Origin: Bacillota bacterium
GTDB lineage: Bacteria; Bacillota; Clostridia; Oscillospirales; Acutalibacteraceae
Assembly: GCA_030705695.1 (NCBI GenBank)
Contig: JAUZPX010000030.1
Location: forward strand, 1-19,610
Direction of reading: 5' to 3'
DNA length: 19,610 nucleotides
The notes beneath the pieces were generated by a model, which was given only the letters and a program-made list of their open reading frames with translations, was not told where the DNA came from and ran no database searches. This document shows, piece by piece, positions 10,788 to 19,610 of this stretch (positions within the stretch are counted from its first letter, which is position 1; each line of letters begins with the position of its first letter). Position numbers and translations under genes: made by a program.

Positions 10788-13242
10788 CCCCCCTAAAATC
10801 CGTGTTGCAAAAATTGCGGTTTATAACACTGCGTATCATTTTGACAAAATCTTTGACTATATCATTCCCAAAGAGCTTTGTGATGCTGCTAAGAAAGGAT
10901 GCCGAGTGCTTGTTCCTTTCGGAAGCGGCAACAAGAACCGTCAGGGAATGATTATGGATGTTACTGATTTTTGTGGTGAAGCGCAAAAGCTGAAAAGCAT
11001 TTCGTCTGTTTTAGACGAAGAACCGCTTTTATCGGATGAAATGGTTAAGCTTGCTTTGTTTATAAGCGAGCGGTATTTTTGCACGATACATGATGCTATT
11101 AAAGCAATGCTGCCGACAGGAATTTATTACAGGTTAACGCTGGGTTATTCCGTAATTCCTAATGCGCAGGAACGCTTTGATGAACTTAGTGCAGTGGAAC
11201 AGCAAGTTTTTATGCTTGTACAAAAATCAAAGGACGGAATTTCCGAAGAAAAGATTTTTAAAACTTTAGGTTATGATTCGTCATGTAAAATTCCTGAAAA
11301 TCTCGTGAAAAAGGGATTTTTGCAGACTTCATATGATGCTAACCGTTTTATCGGAGACAAAACAGTTAAGATGGTTCGCCTTACAGGAACTGAAGAAAAC
11401 ACGGAAAAACTTTCAAAAAAGCAGCAGGAAGTCTATGAACTTTTACAATCAGTCGGGGAAGTTTCGGTAAAAGAAATTTGTTATTTCACGGGATTGACCG
11501 TTTCTGTTATAAATTCTCTTGTTAAAAAGAGAATTGCAGAGTTTTTTGAAGAAGAAGTGTTTCGTATTCCTGTTTCCTCAGAGGTCGCAAAGAATGACGA
11601 TGAAATCAAGCTGTCAGAAGAACAGCAAAAAGCCTTTGACGATCTTTTTGAAAAATACAAAAGCGGTAAAAGCCATGTTTCACTTTTATACGGTGTTACA
11701 GGAAGCGGGAAAACTTCTGTGTTTATGCGCCTTATTGACACCGCATACCGTGAGAATAAAGGCATTATTGTGATGGTGCCGGAAATTTCTCTTACACCTC
11801 AGATGATAGGCTTGTTCAAAAGCCGCTTTGGCAGTGATATTGCGGTTTTTCACAGCGGACTTTCAATGGGAGAACGCCTTGACGAATGGAAGCGTGTTAA
11901 AAACGGCATTGCTAAAATTGCAATTGGGACAAGATCAGCTGTGTTTGCTCCGTTTTCAAATTTAGGGCTTATCATAATGGATGAGGAGCAGGAGTATACA
12001 TACAAATCTGAAATGACCCCTCGCTTTCATGCCAGAGATATTGCAAAACTGCGTGCTCATTATAATAATTGTCTATTGGTGCTTTCTTCGGCAACGCCGA
12101 GCATAGAAAGTTTTTACAACGCAAATAACGGAGTATACGGCTTGAATCGTATACAAAACCGCTACGGTAAAGCACAGTTGCCAACAGTTGCGGTTGCCGA
12201 TATGAATATTGAAGTCGAGCAAGGTAATGTTTCGGGCTTCAGCTCTTTATTGCTTACATTGCTTGAACATAATATTGAAAGCGGAAGGCAATCGATTTTA
12301 CTTCTCAACCGACGTGGGCATAATACTTTTGTATCTTGCAGAAAATGCAAAGAAGTTTTAAGCTGTCCTAATTGTTCAATATCTATGACATATCATTCTG
12401 CAAACAATCGCCTTGTGTGTCATTACTGCGGATATTCCGTAAAATATACAAATGAATGCCCGTCGTGCCATGCAGAAGGGCTGAGATTTTCGGGCTTTGG
12501 CACACAGCGGGTTGAAACTGATTTAGGGGAACTGTTCCCAAACGCAAAAATCTTACGTCTTGACGCTGATGCAACAATGTCGAAAACTTCTTATGAGAAA
12601 AAGTTAAGCATGTTTTCAAAAGGCGAGTACAATATTATGGTTGGTACACAAATGGTTGCAAAAGGTCTTGATTTCCCAAATGTAACGCTTGTTGGAGTTT
12701 TAAGTGCAGACCAGATTATGTACAGTGACGATTTCAGAAGCTTTGAGCGTGCATTTTCTCTGCTTACACAGGTTGTAGGCAGAAGCGGACGTGGCGAACA
12801 TGCCGGTACTGCGGTAATTCAAAGCTTTACGCCCGAAAACAATATAATTTCGCTTGCTTCAAGGCAGGATTACGATGAATTTTACGATGGCGAAATAAAT
12901 TTGCGCAGGCAAATGCTTTATCCGCCTTTTGCAGATATTGCGCAGATTGGTTTCGTTGGCGAAAATGACTCGAAAACCTTTCAGGCTGCAATGAAATTTC
13001 AAGAAAATCTTTGCAAAACTGCTAAAGAAGAGTATTGCGATATTCCGCTTAGAATTTTAGGTGCGACAAGTGCATCGGTAAAGAAGATAAGCAAAAAGTA
13101 TAGATATAAAATTATTTTGAAATTTAAGAATAGCAGACGTTTTCGTGAGATGATATCAAATCTGCTCAGAAGTTTCGGAAAAGAAAAAGAATTTTCCGAA
13201 ATCCAAACATTTATTGATATCAATCCTGTTAACATTCTGTAA
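10780..13242 (+). CDS. priA: Primosomal protein N', replication restart helicase
   Basis: 820 residues. PriA binds stalled forks and reloads the replicative helicase. Seen: N-terminal 3'-DNA-binding domain (AVYNTAYHFDKIFDYIIP, VLVPFG); Walker A GVTGSGKT (305-312); MVPEISLTPQ; Walker B as MDEEQ (400-404), where many relatives have DEEH; SSATPS; and eight zinc-binding cysteines at 520, 523, 529, 532, 547, 550, 560 and 563. Then GFGTQRVETDLGELFP, MVGTQMVAKGLDFPNV and QVVGRSGRG complete helicase domain 2. Start: ATG at 10780, overlapping rpoZ by 8 bases; the frame is open back to 10648 but that lies inside rpoZ. The upstream GAAGA is a weak ribosome-binding site, so coupling to rpoZ is likely. 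The length is a little above average. Confidence 0.95.
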   Translation: MNDPPKIRVAKIAVYNTAYHFDKIFDYIIPKELCDAAKKGCRVLVPFGSGNKNRQGMIMDVTDFCGEAQKLKSISSVLDEEPLLSDEMVKLALFISERYFCTIHDAIKAMLPTGIYYRLTLGYSVIPNAQERFDELSAVEQQVFMLVQKSKDGISEEKIFKTLGYDSSCKIPENLVKKGFLQTSYDANRFIGDKTVKMVRLTGTEENTEKLSKKQQEVYELLQSVGEVSVKEICYFTGLTVSVINSLVKKRIAEFFEEEVFRIPVSSEVAKNDDEIKLSEEQQKAFDDLFEKYKSGKSHVSLLYGVTGSGKTSVFMRLIDTAYRENKGIIVMVPEISLTPQMIGLFKSRFGSDIAVFHSGLSMGERLDEWKRVKNGIAKIAIGTRSAVFAPFSNLGLIIMDEEQEYTYKSEMTPRFHARDIAKLRAHYNNCLLVLSSATPSIESFYNANNGVYGLNRIQNRYGKAQLPTVAVADMNIEVEQGNVSGFSSLLLTLLEHNIESGRQSILLLNRRGHNTFVSCRKCKEVLSCPNCSISMTYHSANNRLVCHYCGYSVKYTNECPSCHAEGLRFSGFGTQRVETDLGELFPNAKILRLDADATMSKTSYEKKLSMFSKGEYNIMVGTQMVAKGLDFPNVTLVGVLSADQIMYSDDFRSFERAFSLLTQVVGRSGRGEHAGTAVIQSFTPENNIISLASRQDYDEFYDGEINLRRQMLYPPFADIAQIGFVGENDSKTFQAAMKFQENLCKTAKEEYCDIPLRILGATSASVKKISKKYRYKIILKFKNSRRFREMISNLLRSFGKEKEFSEIQTFIDINPVNIL

Positions 13243-13274
13243 TCGGCTAATAATATAAACAGGGGTAATTAGAA

Positions 13275-13745
13275 ATGGCAATACGTAACATAATAAAAGA
13301 GGGCGACCCAATTCTTACAAAAGTGTGCAGGAAAGTTGAAGTATTTGATAAAAGATTGGCCGTTCTCATAGACGATATGTTTGACACTCTGGCATATGCA
13401 AACGGTGCTGGTTTAGCAGCTTCTCAAGTTGGCATACTAAGACGTGTTGTTGTTATTGATACAGGTGAGCAAAAGTTAGAACTTGTCAATCCTGAAATCA
13501 TTAAAACATCAGGTGTGCAAGAGGAAGTTGAAGGCTGTTTGTCGTGCCCGGGTGAATATGGCATTACAAAGCGTCCGATGTATGTAAAGGTACGTGCTCA
13601 AAACAGGGCAGGTCAAACGTTTACCGCCGAAGGAGAGGCACTTTTAGCCCGTGCATTTTGTCATGAAATCGACCATCTTGACGGTATTATTTTTAAAAAA
13701 GTAGTGCTTAGAATGCTGAAACCTGAAGAAATCGAAGGTGATTGA
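13275..13745 (+). CDS. def: Peptide deformylase
   Basis: 156 residues; removes the formyl group from the N-terminal methionine of new proteins. Motif 1 GAGLAASQVG (45-54), motif 2 EGCLSCPG (86-93) with metal ligand C88, motif 3 CHEIDHLDG (129-137) with ligands H130 and H134 and catalytic E131. AGGGG lies about 9 bases before the ATG. It overlaps fmt by 8 bases, and the pair performs the two opposite steps of the formylation cycle. Confidence 0.96.
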   Translation: MAIRNIIKEGDPILTKVCRKVEVFDKRLAVLIDDMFDTLAYANGAGLAASQVGILRRVVVIDTGEQKLELVNPEIIKTSGVQEEVEGCLSCPGEYGITKRPMYVKVRAQNRAGQTFTAEGEALLARAFCHEIDHLDGIIFKKVVLRMLKPEEIEGD

Positions 13746-14664
13746 GATTAACATCGTATTTATGGGTACACCTGATTTTGCGGTAAATTCTCTTGAAAGC
13801 CTTATTGAGGCAGGACACAATGTGCAGGCGGTATTTACACAGCCCGACAAACCAAAGGGCAGAGGCTATACGCTGACGCCGCCTCCTGTAAAAGTTTGTG
13901 CGCAGGAGCATAACATTGAAGTGTATCAGCCAAAAACACTTAAAAATGACAAGGCTTTTGAAATTCTTAAAAAGCTAAACCCCGATGTTATCGTTGTTGT
14001 GGCTTACGGTAAGATTTTGCCTAAGAATATTTTAGATCTTCCTAAATTCGGATGTGTAAATGTTCACGGCTCGCTTCTGCCGAAATATCGTGGAGCAGCA
14101 CCAATTCAATGGGCAATTTTAAACGGAGAAGCAAAAACCGGGATTACAACCATGTTTATGGATGTTGGCCTTGATACAGGCGATATGCTTTTAAAAAGCG
14201 AAACAAATATCGGCGAAAACGAAACTGCTGGCGAACTTCATAATCGCCTTGCCGTGATGGGTGCTAAACTTATTGTAAAAACACTCGATGGCTTGCAAAA
14301 CGGAACAATCACAAGAGAAAAGCAGAATGACGATGAATCCTGTTATGCTGCCATGCTTGATAAAAACCTTTGTAAAATTGATTTTAATGAGGACGCTTTA
14401 CAGGTCCATAATAAAATAAGAGGGCTTTCACCATGGCCTACCGCAACTGCTGTACTTCACGAAAAAAACGTAAAGATTCATAAAAGCAAGTGCGTAAAAA
14501 AAAGCGGCAATCCTGGTGAAGTTATTTTGCTTTCGCCGCTTACAATTGCCTGCAAGACGGGAGCCGTTGAGATTTCAGAGCTTCAACTTGATGGGAAAAA
14601 ACGTATGAAATCGGATGAGTTTCTACGTGGCCATCCGATAAAAATCGGCGAGAAATTTAATTGA
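13738..14664 (+). CDS. fmt: Methionyl-tRNA formyltransferase
   Basis: 308 residues; formylates Met-tRNA(fMet) using 10-formyltetrahydrofolate. Seen: IVFMGTPDFAV (6-16), TQPDKPKGRG (34-43), VNVHGSLLPKYRGAAPIQWA (107-126), with catalytic N108 and H110, and GLDTGD with catalytic D146. C-terminal OB-like domain with IRGLSPWPTA and GKKRMKSDEFLRG. The start is GTG at 13738, eight bases inside def; GTG gives the right N-terminal length (strand IVFMG beginning near residue 6) and no closer ATG fits. The next gene follows after 35 bases. Confidence 0.95.
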   Translation: MIEINIVFMGTPDFAVNSLESLIEAGHNVQAVFTQPDKPKGRGYTLTPPPVKVCAQEHNIEVYQPKTLKNDKAFEILKKLNPDVIVVVAYGKILPKNILDLPKFGCVNVHGSLLPKYRGAAPIQWAILNGEAKTGITTMFMDVGLDTGDMLLKSETNIGENETAGELHNRLAVMGAKLIVKTLDGLQNGTITREKQNDDESCYAAMLDKNLCKIDFNEDALQVHNKIRGLSPWPTATAVLHEKNVKIHKSKCVKKSGNPGEVILLSPLTIACKTGAVEISELQLDGKKRMKSDEFLRGHPIKIGEKFN

Positions 14665-14699
14665 TGTTTGTCTTAACAAAATCCTGAAGGAGGATTCTT

Positions 14700-15398
14700 A
14701 TGGGAATGTTTTATTATTTATTTGATAACACATATTTTATCTATATCGTTCCGGCGATAATTGTTACGCTCTTGGCGCAGGTATGGGTAAAATCTGCTTT
14801 TTCAAAGTATTCGCAAATCAGCAATTCACGTCGTATTACGGGAGCTATGGCTGCCGAGCGTGTGCTGGCGTATCATGGTGTCACAGGCGTGAAAATTGTG
14901 CCGATAGAAGGTAATCTTTCCGATAATTATGACCCTGAGTCAAATACTATTCGATTGTCTTCAAATGTTTATAACGGAATTTCGATTGCCTCTGTTAGTA
15001 TTGCTGCTCATGAAGCAGGTCATGCCGTGCAGCATGCGGAAAATTATGCACCGAACAGAATAAGAACTGCTCTTGTTCCAGTAGTGAATTTCAGCTCGCA
15101 TCTCTCTTGGGTTTTTATTATCGTAGGCATGTTTATGGCAAGTTTCCCTGTAATTATAGATATAGGCATTGTTTTATATTCGCTTGCCGTACTGTTTACA
15201 ATCGTTACACTTCCTGTGGAGTTTAATGCGAGTGCCAGGGCACTTAAGACGATACGTCAAACCGATTTGCTTAGCGACCAAGAATCAGCCGGAGCAAAAA
15301 CCATGCTGACTGCCGCAGCAATGACATATGTTGCTGCAACATTTGCGGCTATTATGACATTATTGCGTTTACTTGCTTTAACGAACAGAAGAAACTGA
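14700..15398 (+). CDS. Membrane zinc metallopeptidase, YugP type
   Basis: 232 residues. Seen: a membrane helix near 12-30 (FIYIVPAIIVTLLAQVWV), zinc motif AAHEAGHAVQHAE with H104-E105-x-x-H108, SNVYNGISIASVSIAAHE leading into it, two further hydrophobic segments at about 135-170 and 205-228, and PVEFNASARALKTI between them, which carries a candidate third ligand (E in VEFNAS). These are family features of YugP/neutral zinc metallopeptidase type 2. Substrate unknown. GAAGGAGGA before the ATG is the strongest ribosome-binding site in the cluster. Its place between fmt and rsmB is common in Clostridia. Confidence 0.88.
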   Translation: MGMFYYLFDNTYFIYIVPAIIVTLLAQVWVKSAFSKYSQISNSRRITGAMAAERVLAYHGVTGVKIVPIEGNLSDNYDPESNTIRLSSNVYNGISIASVSIAAHEAGHAVQHAENYAPNRIRTALVPVVNFSSHLSWVFIIVGMFMASFPVIIDIGIVLYSLAVLFTIVTLPVEFNASARALKTIRQTDLLSDQESAGAKTMLTAAAMTYVAATFAAIMTLLRLLALTNRRN

Positions 15399-15411
15399 AA
15401 TTGGTGAAATA

Positions 15412-16746
15412 ATGGAATCCAATGCACGCTTTACAGCATATAAAGTACTATTAAAAATTGAAGAAGAACAAGGCTACAGTAGTCTTTCGCTTAATAATGC
15501 AGTCAAAGAGGACAACCTAAGTCCGCTTGATGTTGCCTTTGCAACTGCTCTTGTGTACGGTGTTCTTGAACGCAAACTTACAATTGATTATATTCTTTCA
15601 AAATTTATCAAACTGCCGAAGCACAAAATTTCTACGGAAGTTTTTACAATTCTGCGGCTTGGCGTGTTTCAAATTATTTTTATGGATAAAATTCCTGTTT
15701 CGGCAGCAGTAAATGAATGCGTTAATATTGCAAAATCTCAAAAGCTTTTCAACGCAACGGGGTTTATTAACGGTGTTTTACGTAGCATAGCACGAACAAA
15801 TAATGCATATACATTGCCACGAAAAAACAATTATCCGTTTTATCTTTCTATTAAATATTCATGTCCGCAGGATCTAATAAAACTTTCCCTTAATCATTTC
15901 GGAGAAGAAATGACAATAAACATATTAGAGAGCTTTTCCGACAGGCCGAATCTTACCGCCAGAGTAAACACTCTAAAAACAACAAGCGAACAACTTATTT
16001 ATGACCTAAACAATATTTTTGTTATGGCTGAAAAGTGCGATGGTATTCCCGACGCTTTGAATTTGAAAAACACTGGTTCGATTGAAAGTCTTGAAACCTT
16101 TCAAAAAGGAGAATTTCATATTCAAGACGGTGCTTCGCAACTTTGCGCTCATGCATTGAATCCAAAAGCGGGAATGACGGTTCTTGATGTTTGTGCGGCA
16201 CCTGGAGGAAAAAGTTTTACTATTGCTGAGCTTATGAGCAATCAAGGCGAGATATACAGCTTCGATTTATATCAAAATAAGCTTAATTTAATTAGTGATG
16301 AATCTTACAGGCTTGGAATAAAAATAATTAAGACAAAAAAAAGAAATGCGCAGATAAGCCAAGATCAGTTGCCAATGGCAGACCGCATTCTTTGCGATGT
16401 ACCATGCAGTGGGCTGGGGGTCATCAGACGAAAACCTGAAATTCGATATAAACCCGATTTCGGACTTAGATCTTTACCAAACATACAGTACGAAATTCTA
16501 TGTAATAGCGCACGCTTTTTAAAACAGGGCGGTATAATGGTTTATTCAACATGTACATGGAACCCGAGAGAAAACGGGGAAGTTGCAAATCGCTTTTTGG
16601 CGGAACATTCCGATTTTGCTGCGCAACCTTTAAATCTTCCCGAAAAATTCAAAAGCGTTCTTAACGAACCTGAAAATCAGCTAACTCTATTTCCACATGT
16701 TCATGGTACAGATGGCTTTTTTATAAGCGCATTTACGAAAATTTGA
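15412..16746 (+). CDS. rsmB: 16S rRNA (cytosine(967)-C5)-methyltransferase
   Basis: 444 residues. N-terminal NusB-like RNA-binding domain (1-130; LVYGVLERKLTIDYIL, ILRLGVFQIIFMDKIPVSAAVNE). C-terminal SAM domain: LDVCAAPGGKSFTIAEL (258-274), DRILCDVPCSGLGVIRRKPE, with the release cysteine C332 in PCSG, and YSTCTWNPREN, with nucleophile C381. These are the two cysteines expected for m5C methyltransferases of the RsmB/RsmF type. The ribosome-binding site is weak (TTGGTGA). It sits 13 bases after yugP and 9 bases before rlmN. Confidence 0.95.
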   Translation: MESNARFTAYKVLLKIEEEQGYSSLSLNNAVKEDNLSPLDVAFATALVYGVLERKLTIDYILSKFIKLPKHKISTEVFTILRLGVFQIIFMDKIPVSAAVNECVNIAKSQKLFNATGFINGVLRSIARTNNAYTLPRKNNYPFYLSIKYSCPQDLIKLSLNHFGEEMTINILESFSDRPNLTARVNTLKTTSEQLIYDLNNIFVMAEKCDGIPDALNLKNTGSIESLETFQKGEFHIQDGASQLCAHALNPKAGMTVLDVCAAPGGKSFTIAELMSNQGEIYSFDLYQNKLNLISDESYRLGIKIIKTKKRNAQISQDQLPMADRILCDVPCSGLGVIRRKPEIRYKPDFGLRSLPNIQYEILCNSARFLKQGGIMVYSTCTWNPRENGEVANRFLAEHSDFAAQPLNLPEKFKSVLNEPENQLTLFPHVHGTDGFFISAFTKI

Positions 16747-16755
16747 GGTGATACT

Positions 16756-17775
16756 TTGACGGATCTCAAAAGTATGACTCGGGATGAGATTGAAAAATTG
16801 ATTTTATCTTGGGATTATCCTGCATATCGTGCAAAGCAGATCTCAGAGTGGCTTCAAAAAGGTGCAGTTAGCTTTGAAGAAATGAAAAATCTGCCGAAAG
16901 ATATAAAGGAAAAATTGTCAAAATTTTGCATTCTTTCTCCTATAACTATTGAAAAAAAGCTCGTTTCAATGTATGATAATACAATTAAGTATTTATTTTC
17001 CTTTTTCGACCGTGAAACGGTTGAAGCCGTTGTAATGGAATATAAACATGGGCATACTATCTGTATCTCTACCCAAGTTGGGTGTAAAATGGGATGTACT
17101 TTCTGTGCAACGGGAAAAGGCGGATTTATTCGCAATCTAACAGCAAGCGAAATGATTTCTCAGATTGAATGTGCAAACAAAGACTTGAACATACGAATTT
17201 CCAATATTGTTTTAATGGGAATGGGCGAACCTCTTGATAATTACGATAATGTAATGAGATTTCTTAAGATTGTCAGCAGTGAAGATTCACTGAATATCGG
17301 CATGCGGCATATTTCTCTCTCCACTTGCGGACTTGTTGACCGTATTTATGATTTGGCTGAAGAAAAACTCGGGCTTACGCTTTCTGTTTCGCTTCATGCG
17401 CCAAACGATGAGATAAGGAACATGACAATGCCTGTAAACAAAAAATATCCTATTGACGAGCTTTTGAAAGCTTGCCGATATTATATTAAAGAAACAGGGC
17501 GGAGAGTTTCGTTTGAGTACGCCATGATTGACGGTGTAAATGATTCTGATGCCTGTGCACTTGAACTTGCAAACAAACTTCGTGGGATGATTTGCCATGT
17601 AAATCTTATTCCTGTAAATGCAGTTGACGGAACACATTATAAAAAGCCGAAAACAGATCGGCTTAATTCGTTTATACAAATACTTTCAAAAAAAGGGATT
17701 ACAGCTACCGTGCGGCGAACTCTTGGAAGCGATATTAACGCTTCCTGCGGTCAGCTTAGGCAGCAAAACCTTTAA
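16756..17775 (+). CDS. rlmN: Dual-specificity 23S rRNA (A2503)/tRNA C2-methyltransferase
   Basis: 339-residue radical SAM enzyme. Seen: ISTQVGCKMGCTFCATG with cluster ligands C110, C114 and C117; C103 just upstream, equivalent to the E. coli C118 resolving cysteine; NIVLMGMGEPLDNYDNVM; ISLSTCG; LSVSLHAPNDEIRNMTMPVN; and SDINASCGQLR with C331, the methyl-carrying cysteine. All needed cysteines are present. The start is TTG at 16756 with GAGGTG 5 bases upstream; the first ATG, at 16774, has no ribosome-binding site. Confidence 0.95.
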   Translation: MTDLKSMTRDEIEKLILSWDYPAYRAKQISEWLQKGAVSFEEMKNLPKDIKEKLSKFCILSPITIEKKLVSMYDNTIKYLFSFFDRETVEAVVMEYKHGHTICISTQVGCKMGCTFCATGKGGFIRNLTASEMISQIECANKDLNIRISNIVLMGMGEPLDNYDNVMRFLKIVSSEDSLNIGMRHISLSTCGLVDRIYDLAEEKLGLTLSVSLHAPNDEIRNMTMPVNKKYPIDELLKACRYYIKETGRRVSFEYAMIDGVNDSDACALELANKLRGMICHVNLIPVNAVDGTHYKKPKTDRLNSFIQILSKKGITATVRRTLGSDINASCGQLRQQNL

Positions 17776-17811
17776 AACCGATAACAAAAATACCGAAAAG
17801 GAGGATTTAAC

Positions 17812-18537
17812 TTGGAAGTTTTCAGCAAAAGTGATATTGGACTTGTCAGGCAGACTAATCAGGATGACTGCCGCTTCAAAGTTTTGTCCAAAAGTTCGGC
17901 ATGGGCGATTGTTTGTGACGGCATGGGCGGTGCAAACGGCGGTAATGTAGCTAGTTCTGCAGCCGTAGAGTATATTGCTGAAGCAATGCAAAAAGAATAT
18001 CATTCCAAAATGAAATTGGCTGAAATTTCTGAAATGATGTCAAAAATCGTTTTGGGTGCAAATAAAAAAGTGTATGAACTTTCAAAAAGCGACCCGAATT
18101 TAGAGGGTATGGGTACAACAGTTGAATTTGTATTAGTTAAGGATAATAAAATTCATGTTGTGCATGTCGGAGACAGCCGTACTTATTCAATCCGAGGCGG
18201 GAAAATCATTCAAATAACGACTGATCATTCAGTTGTACAGGAAATGGTTAATCGTGGCGAAATCACTGAAGAAGAAGCCAGAGTACATCCCAGTAAGAAT
18301 TATATTACCAGGGCACTTGGTGTTAATCCAGAGCTTCGGGTAGATTATATTATGACAGAGTTTAATTACGGCGATGTGGTATTGCTTTGTTCAGATGGCC
18401 TTTCAAATTATCTTGATACTACACAGCTGATTCAAATAACCCACGAACACAGAGGAAACGAGCTAACTGAAATACTTATAAATACAGCAAAAGAAATGGG
18501 CGGGAACGACAATATTACTGTGGTAGTTATTTATTAA
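17812..18537 (+). CDS. prpC: PP2C-type Ser/Thr protein phosphatase (PrpC/Stp)
   Basis: 241 residues; metal-dependent phosphatase that reverses phosphorylation by the PASTA kinase encoded next door. Seen: DIGLVRQTNQDD (8-19), VCDGMGGANGG (34-44) with metal-binding D36, GMGTTVEFVLV, VHVGDSRTYSIRGGKI, TDHSVVQEMV, ITRALG, VLLCSDGLSNYL and GGNDNITVVVI, the complete PPM motif set. The start is TTG at 17812, seven bases after AAGGAGG; no ATG fits. It ends 14 bases before prkC, the conserved Firmicute pair. Confidence 0.95.
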   Translation: MEVFSKSDIGLVRQTNQDDCRFKVLSKSSAWAIVCDGMGGANGGNVASSAAVEYIAEAMQKEYHSKMKLAEISEMMSKIVLGANKKVYELSKSDPNLEGMGTTVEFVLVKDNKIHVVHVGDSRTYSIRGGKIIQITTDHSVVQEMVNRGEITEEEARVHPSKNYITRALGVNPELRVDYIMTEFNYGDVVLLCSDGLSNYLDTTQLIQITHEHRGNELTEILINTAKEMGGNDNITVVVIY

Positions 18538-18551
18538 AAGGAGACAAAATA

Positions 18552-19610
18552 GTGGATAAATACTCAGGAAAAAAGCTTGACGGCCGTTACGAAATACAGG
18601 AATTAATCGGAGCAGGCGGTATGGCAAACGTATATCGTGCTTTCGATACAATTGACGAGCGTACAGTTGCCATTAAAATTCTGAAAGATGAATTCTTAAA
18701 TAACGATGAATTTATTCGCCGGTTCAAAAATGAATCAAAGGCGATTGCTTTGCTGTCCCATCCGAACATTGTACAGGTTTATGATGTCAGCTTTGGCGAT
18801 GTGATTCAATATATAGTTGTTGAATACATTGACGGTATTACTTTAAAAGAATATATTGAAATGCAAGGTGCAATTAATTGGCGTGAGGCCGTGCACTTTG
18901 TTACTCAGATATTAAAAGCATTGGAACACGCCCATGAAAACGGTATTATTCACCGTGATATTAAACCTCAAAACATTATGCTTCTTGAGGATGGCACTAT
19001 AAAAGTTACAGACTTCGGCATTGCTCGCTTTTCAAATACTGAAACAAGAACAATGACAGAGAAAGCAATTGGCTCTGTTCATTATATTGCCCCCGAACAA
19101 GCAAGGGGAGAAGTGACCGACGGTAAGGCAGATATCTATGCCGTTGGCGTAATGCTTTACGAATTGCTTACAGGGAAGCTGCCGTTTGAGGCAGATAATG
19201 CGGTTTCCGTTGCTATTATGCAGCTGCAATCTGAGGCTAAACGTCCGCAAGAGATTAATCCGTCTATTCCTGACGGTCTTGAAGAAATTACCATTAAAGC
19301 TATGCAGAAAAATCCTGCTAAGCGTTATCAGTCCGCTGGGGACATGCTGAACGATATAGAAAAATTCAAAAACAATCCGAGCATTCGTTTTGAATATAAA
19401 TATTTTGCTTCCGATACGAACAGAAAATCAAATGATCCGTTAGGCATGACAGATACAAGTACGATTCAAAATCCTCATAAACCCAAAAACAGAAATTATC
19501 AGGATGAATACGGATATGAAGAAGAACAAAAGGCACCGCAAAAATTGCCATCAGGCAGGATTGCGGTCGGGATTATTTCAGCTGCTGTCATTGTAATTGT
19601 GCTGTTTGGA
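18552..19610 (+). CDS. prkC: PASTA-type Ser/Thr protein kinase, 3'-truncated by the window
   Basis: 353 codons are visible, with no stop. The kinase domain begins at LDGRYEIQELIGAGGMANVY (Gly-rich loop 18-26). It continues with VAIKIL (K42), IIHRDIKPQNIM (catalytic D136), TDFGIAR (154-160), IGSVHYIAPEQA (activation segment end) and DIYAVGVMLYELLTGKLPF. A charged linker (~275-335) leads to the start of a membrane helix (IAVGIISAAVIVIVLFG) at the edge. Extracellular PASTA repeats are expected beyond the window. Known: these kinases sense muropeptides and, in Bacillus, trigger spore germination and regulate cell wall and translation. The start is GTG at 18552 after AAAGGAGA; there is no alternative ATG before the Gly-rich loop. 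Confidence 0.95.
   Translation, partial: MDKYSGKKLDGRYEIQELIGAGGMANVYRAFDTIDERTVAIKILKDEFLNNDEFIRRFKNESKAIALLSHPNIVQVYDVSFGDVIQYIVVEYIDGITLKEYIEMQGAINWREAVHFVTQILKALEHAHENGIIHRDIKPQNIMLLEDGTIKVTDFGIARFSNTETRTMTEKAIGSVHYIAPEQARGEVTDGKADIYAVGVMLYELLTGKLPFEADNAVSVAIMQLQSEAKRPQEINPSIPDGLEEITIKAMQKNPAKRYQSAGDMLNDIEKFKNNPSIRFEYKYFASDTNRKSNDPLGMTDTSTIQNPHKPKNRNYQDEYGYEEEQKAPQKLPSGRIAVGIISAAVIVIVLFG

Noticed and set aside
17287..17679. Long minus-strand frame (130 codons) inside rlmN
   Set aside because: No ribosome-binding site or recognisable motifs; rlmN on the plus strand has complete catalytic motifs.

Overview
The window is chromosomal DNA from a low-GC, anaerobic, spore-forming Firmicute, most likely a gut Ruminococcus/Oscillospirales relative. 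Four things point there: a starch-binding module plus type I dockerin at the left edge (the architecture of Ruminococcus bromii-type amylosome enzymes), a forespore sigma factor (SigG), a set of oxygen/NO-detoxification proteins typical of strict anaerobes, and the Firmicute order yicC-remA-gmk-rpoZ-priA-def-fmt-yugP-rsmB-rlmN-prpC-prkC. The species assignment is an inference.

Layout. 1-511: 3' end of a secreted CBM26-like/dockerin protein. 621-1514: NodB-type polysaccharide deacetylase with a consensus SigG-like promoter. 1671-1823 (-): tiny Ser/Asn/Gln-rich protein with a near-consensus SigG-like promoter. 1915-3074: rsmA plus a small membrane protein. 3071-6257: a redox/oxygen-defence island made of a Crp/Fnr regulator (-), a small stand-alone NrdD C-terminus-like (glycyl-radical-motif) protein, rubredoxin (missed by simple ORF length cut-offs), an FprA diiron flavoprotein interrupted by an in-frame TGA 27 codons before its expected end, and a ferritin-like diiron protein (-). 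6380-7729: rmuC. 7830-8612: sigG. 8821-19610: a long housekeeping run, tightly packed with several 8-nt gene overlaps, from yicC to prkC, which runs off the right edge.

How it may work together. The 16-bp palindrome TGTTGCAATTGCAACA lies between the Crp/Fnr gene and the NrdD-like gene, at about -41 from an extended -10 box. That is the classic Class II activator position, so the regulator probably controls itself and the divergent genes. The most striking regulatory structure is upstream of sigG: a 16-bp-arm hairpin plus T-run that ends rmuC transcription and buries the sigG ribosome-binding site. A SigF-type promoter sits within its left arm and loop, so that SigF transcripts would start in the loop, lose the left arm and be translated freely. 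This would insulate sigG from vegetative read-through.

Limits: all family calls are from reading motifs. Promoter consensus comparisons are from memory and no searches or folding programs were run.
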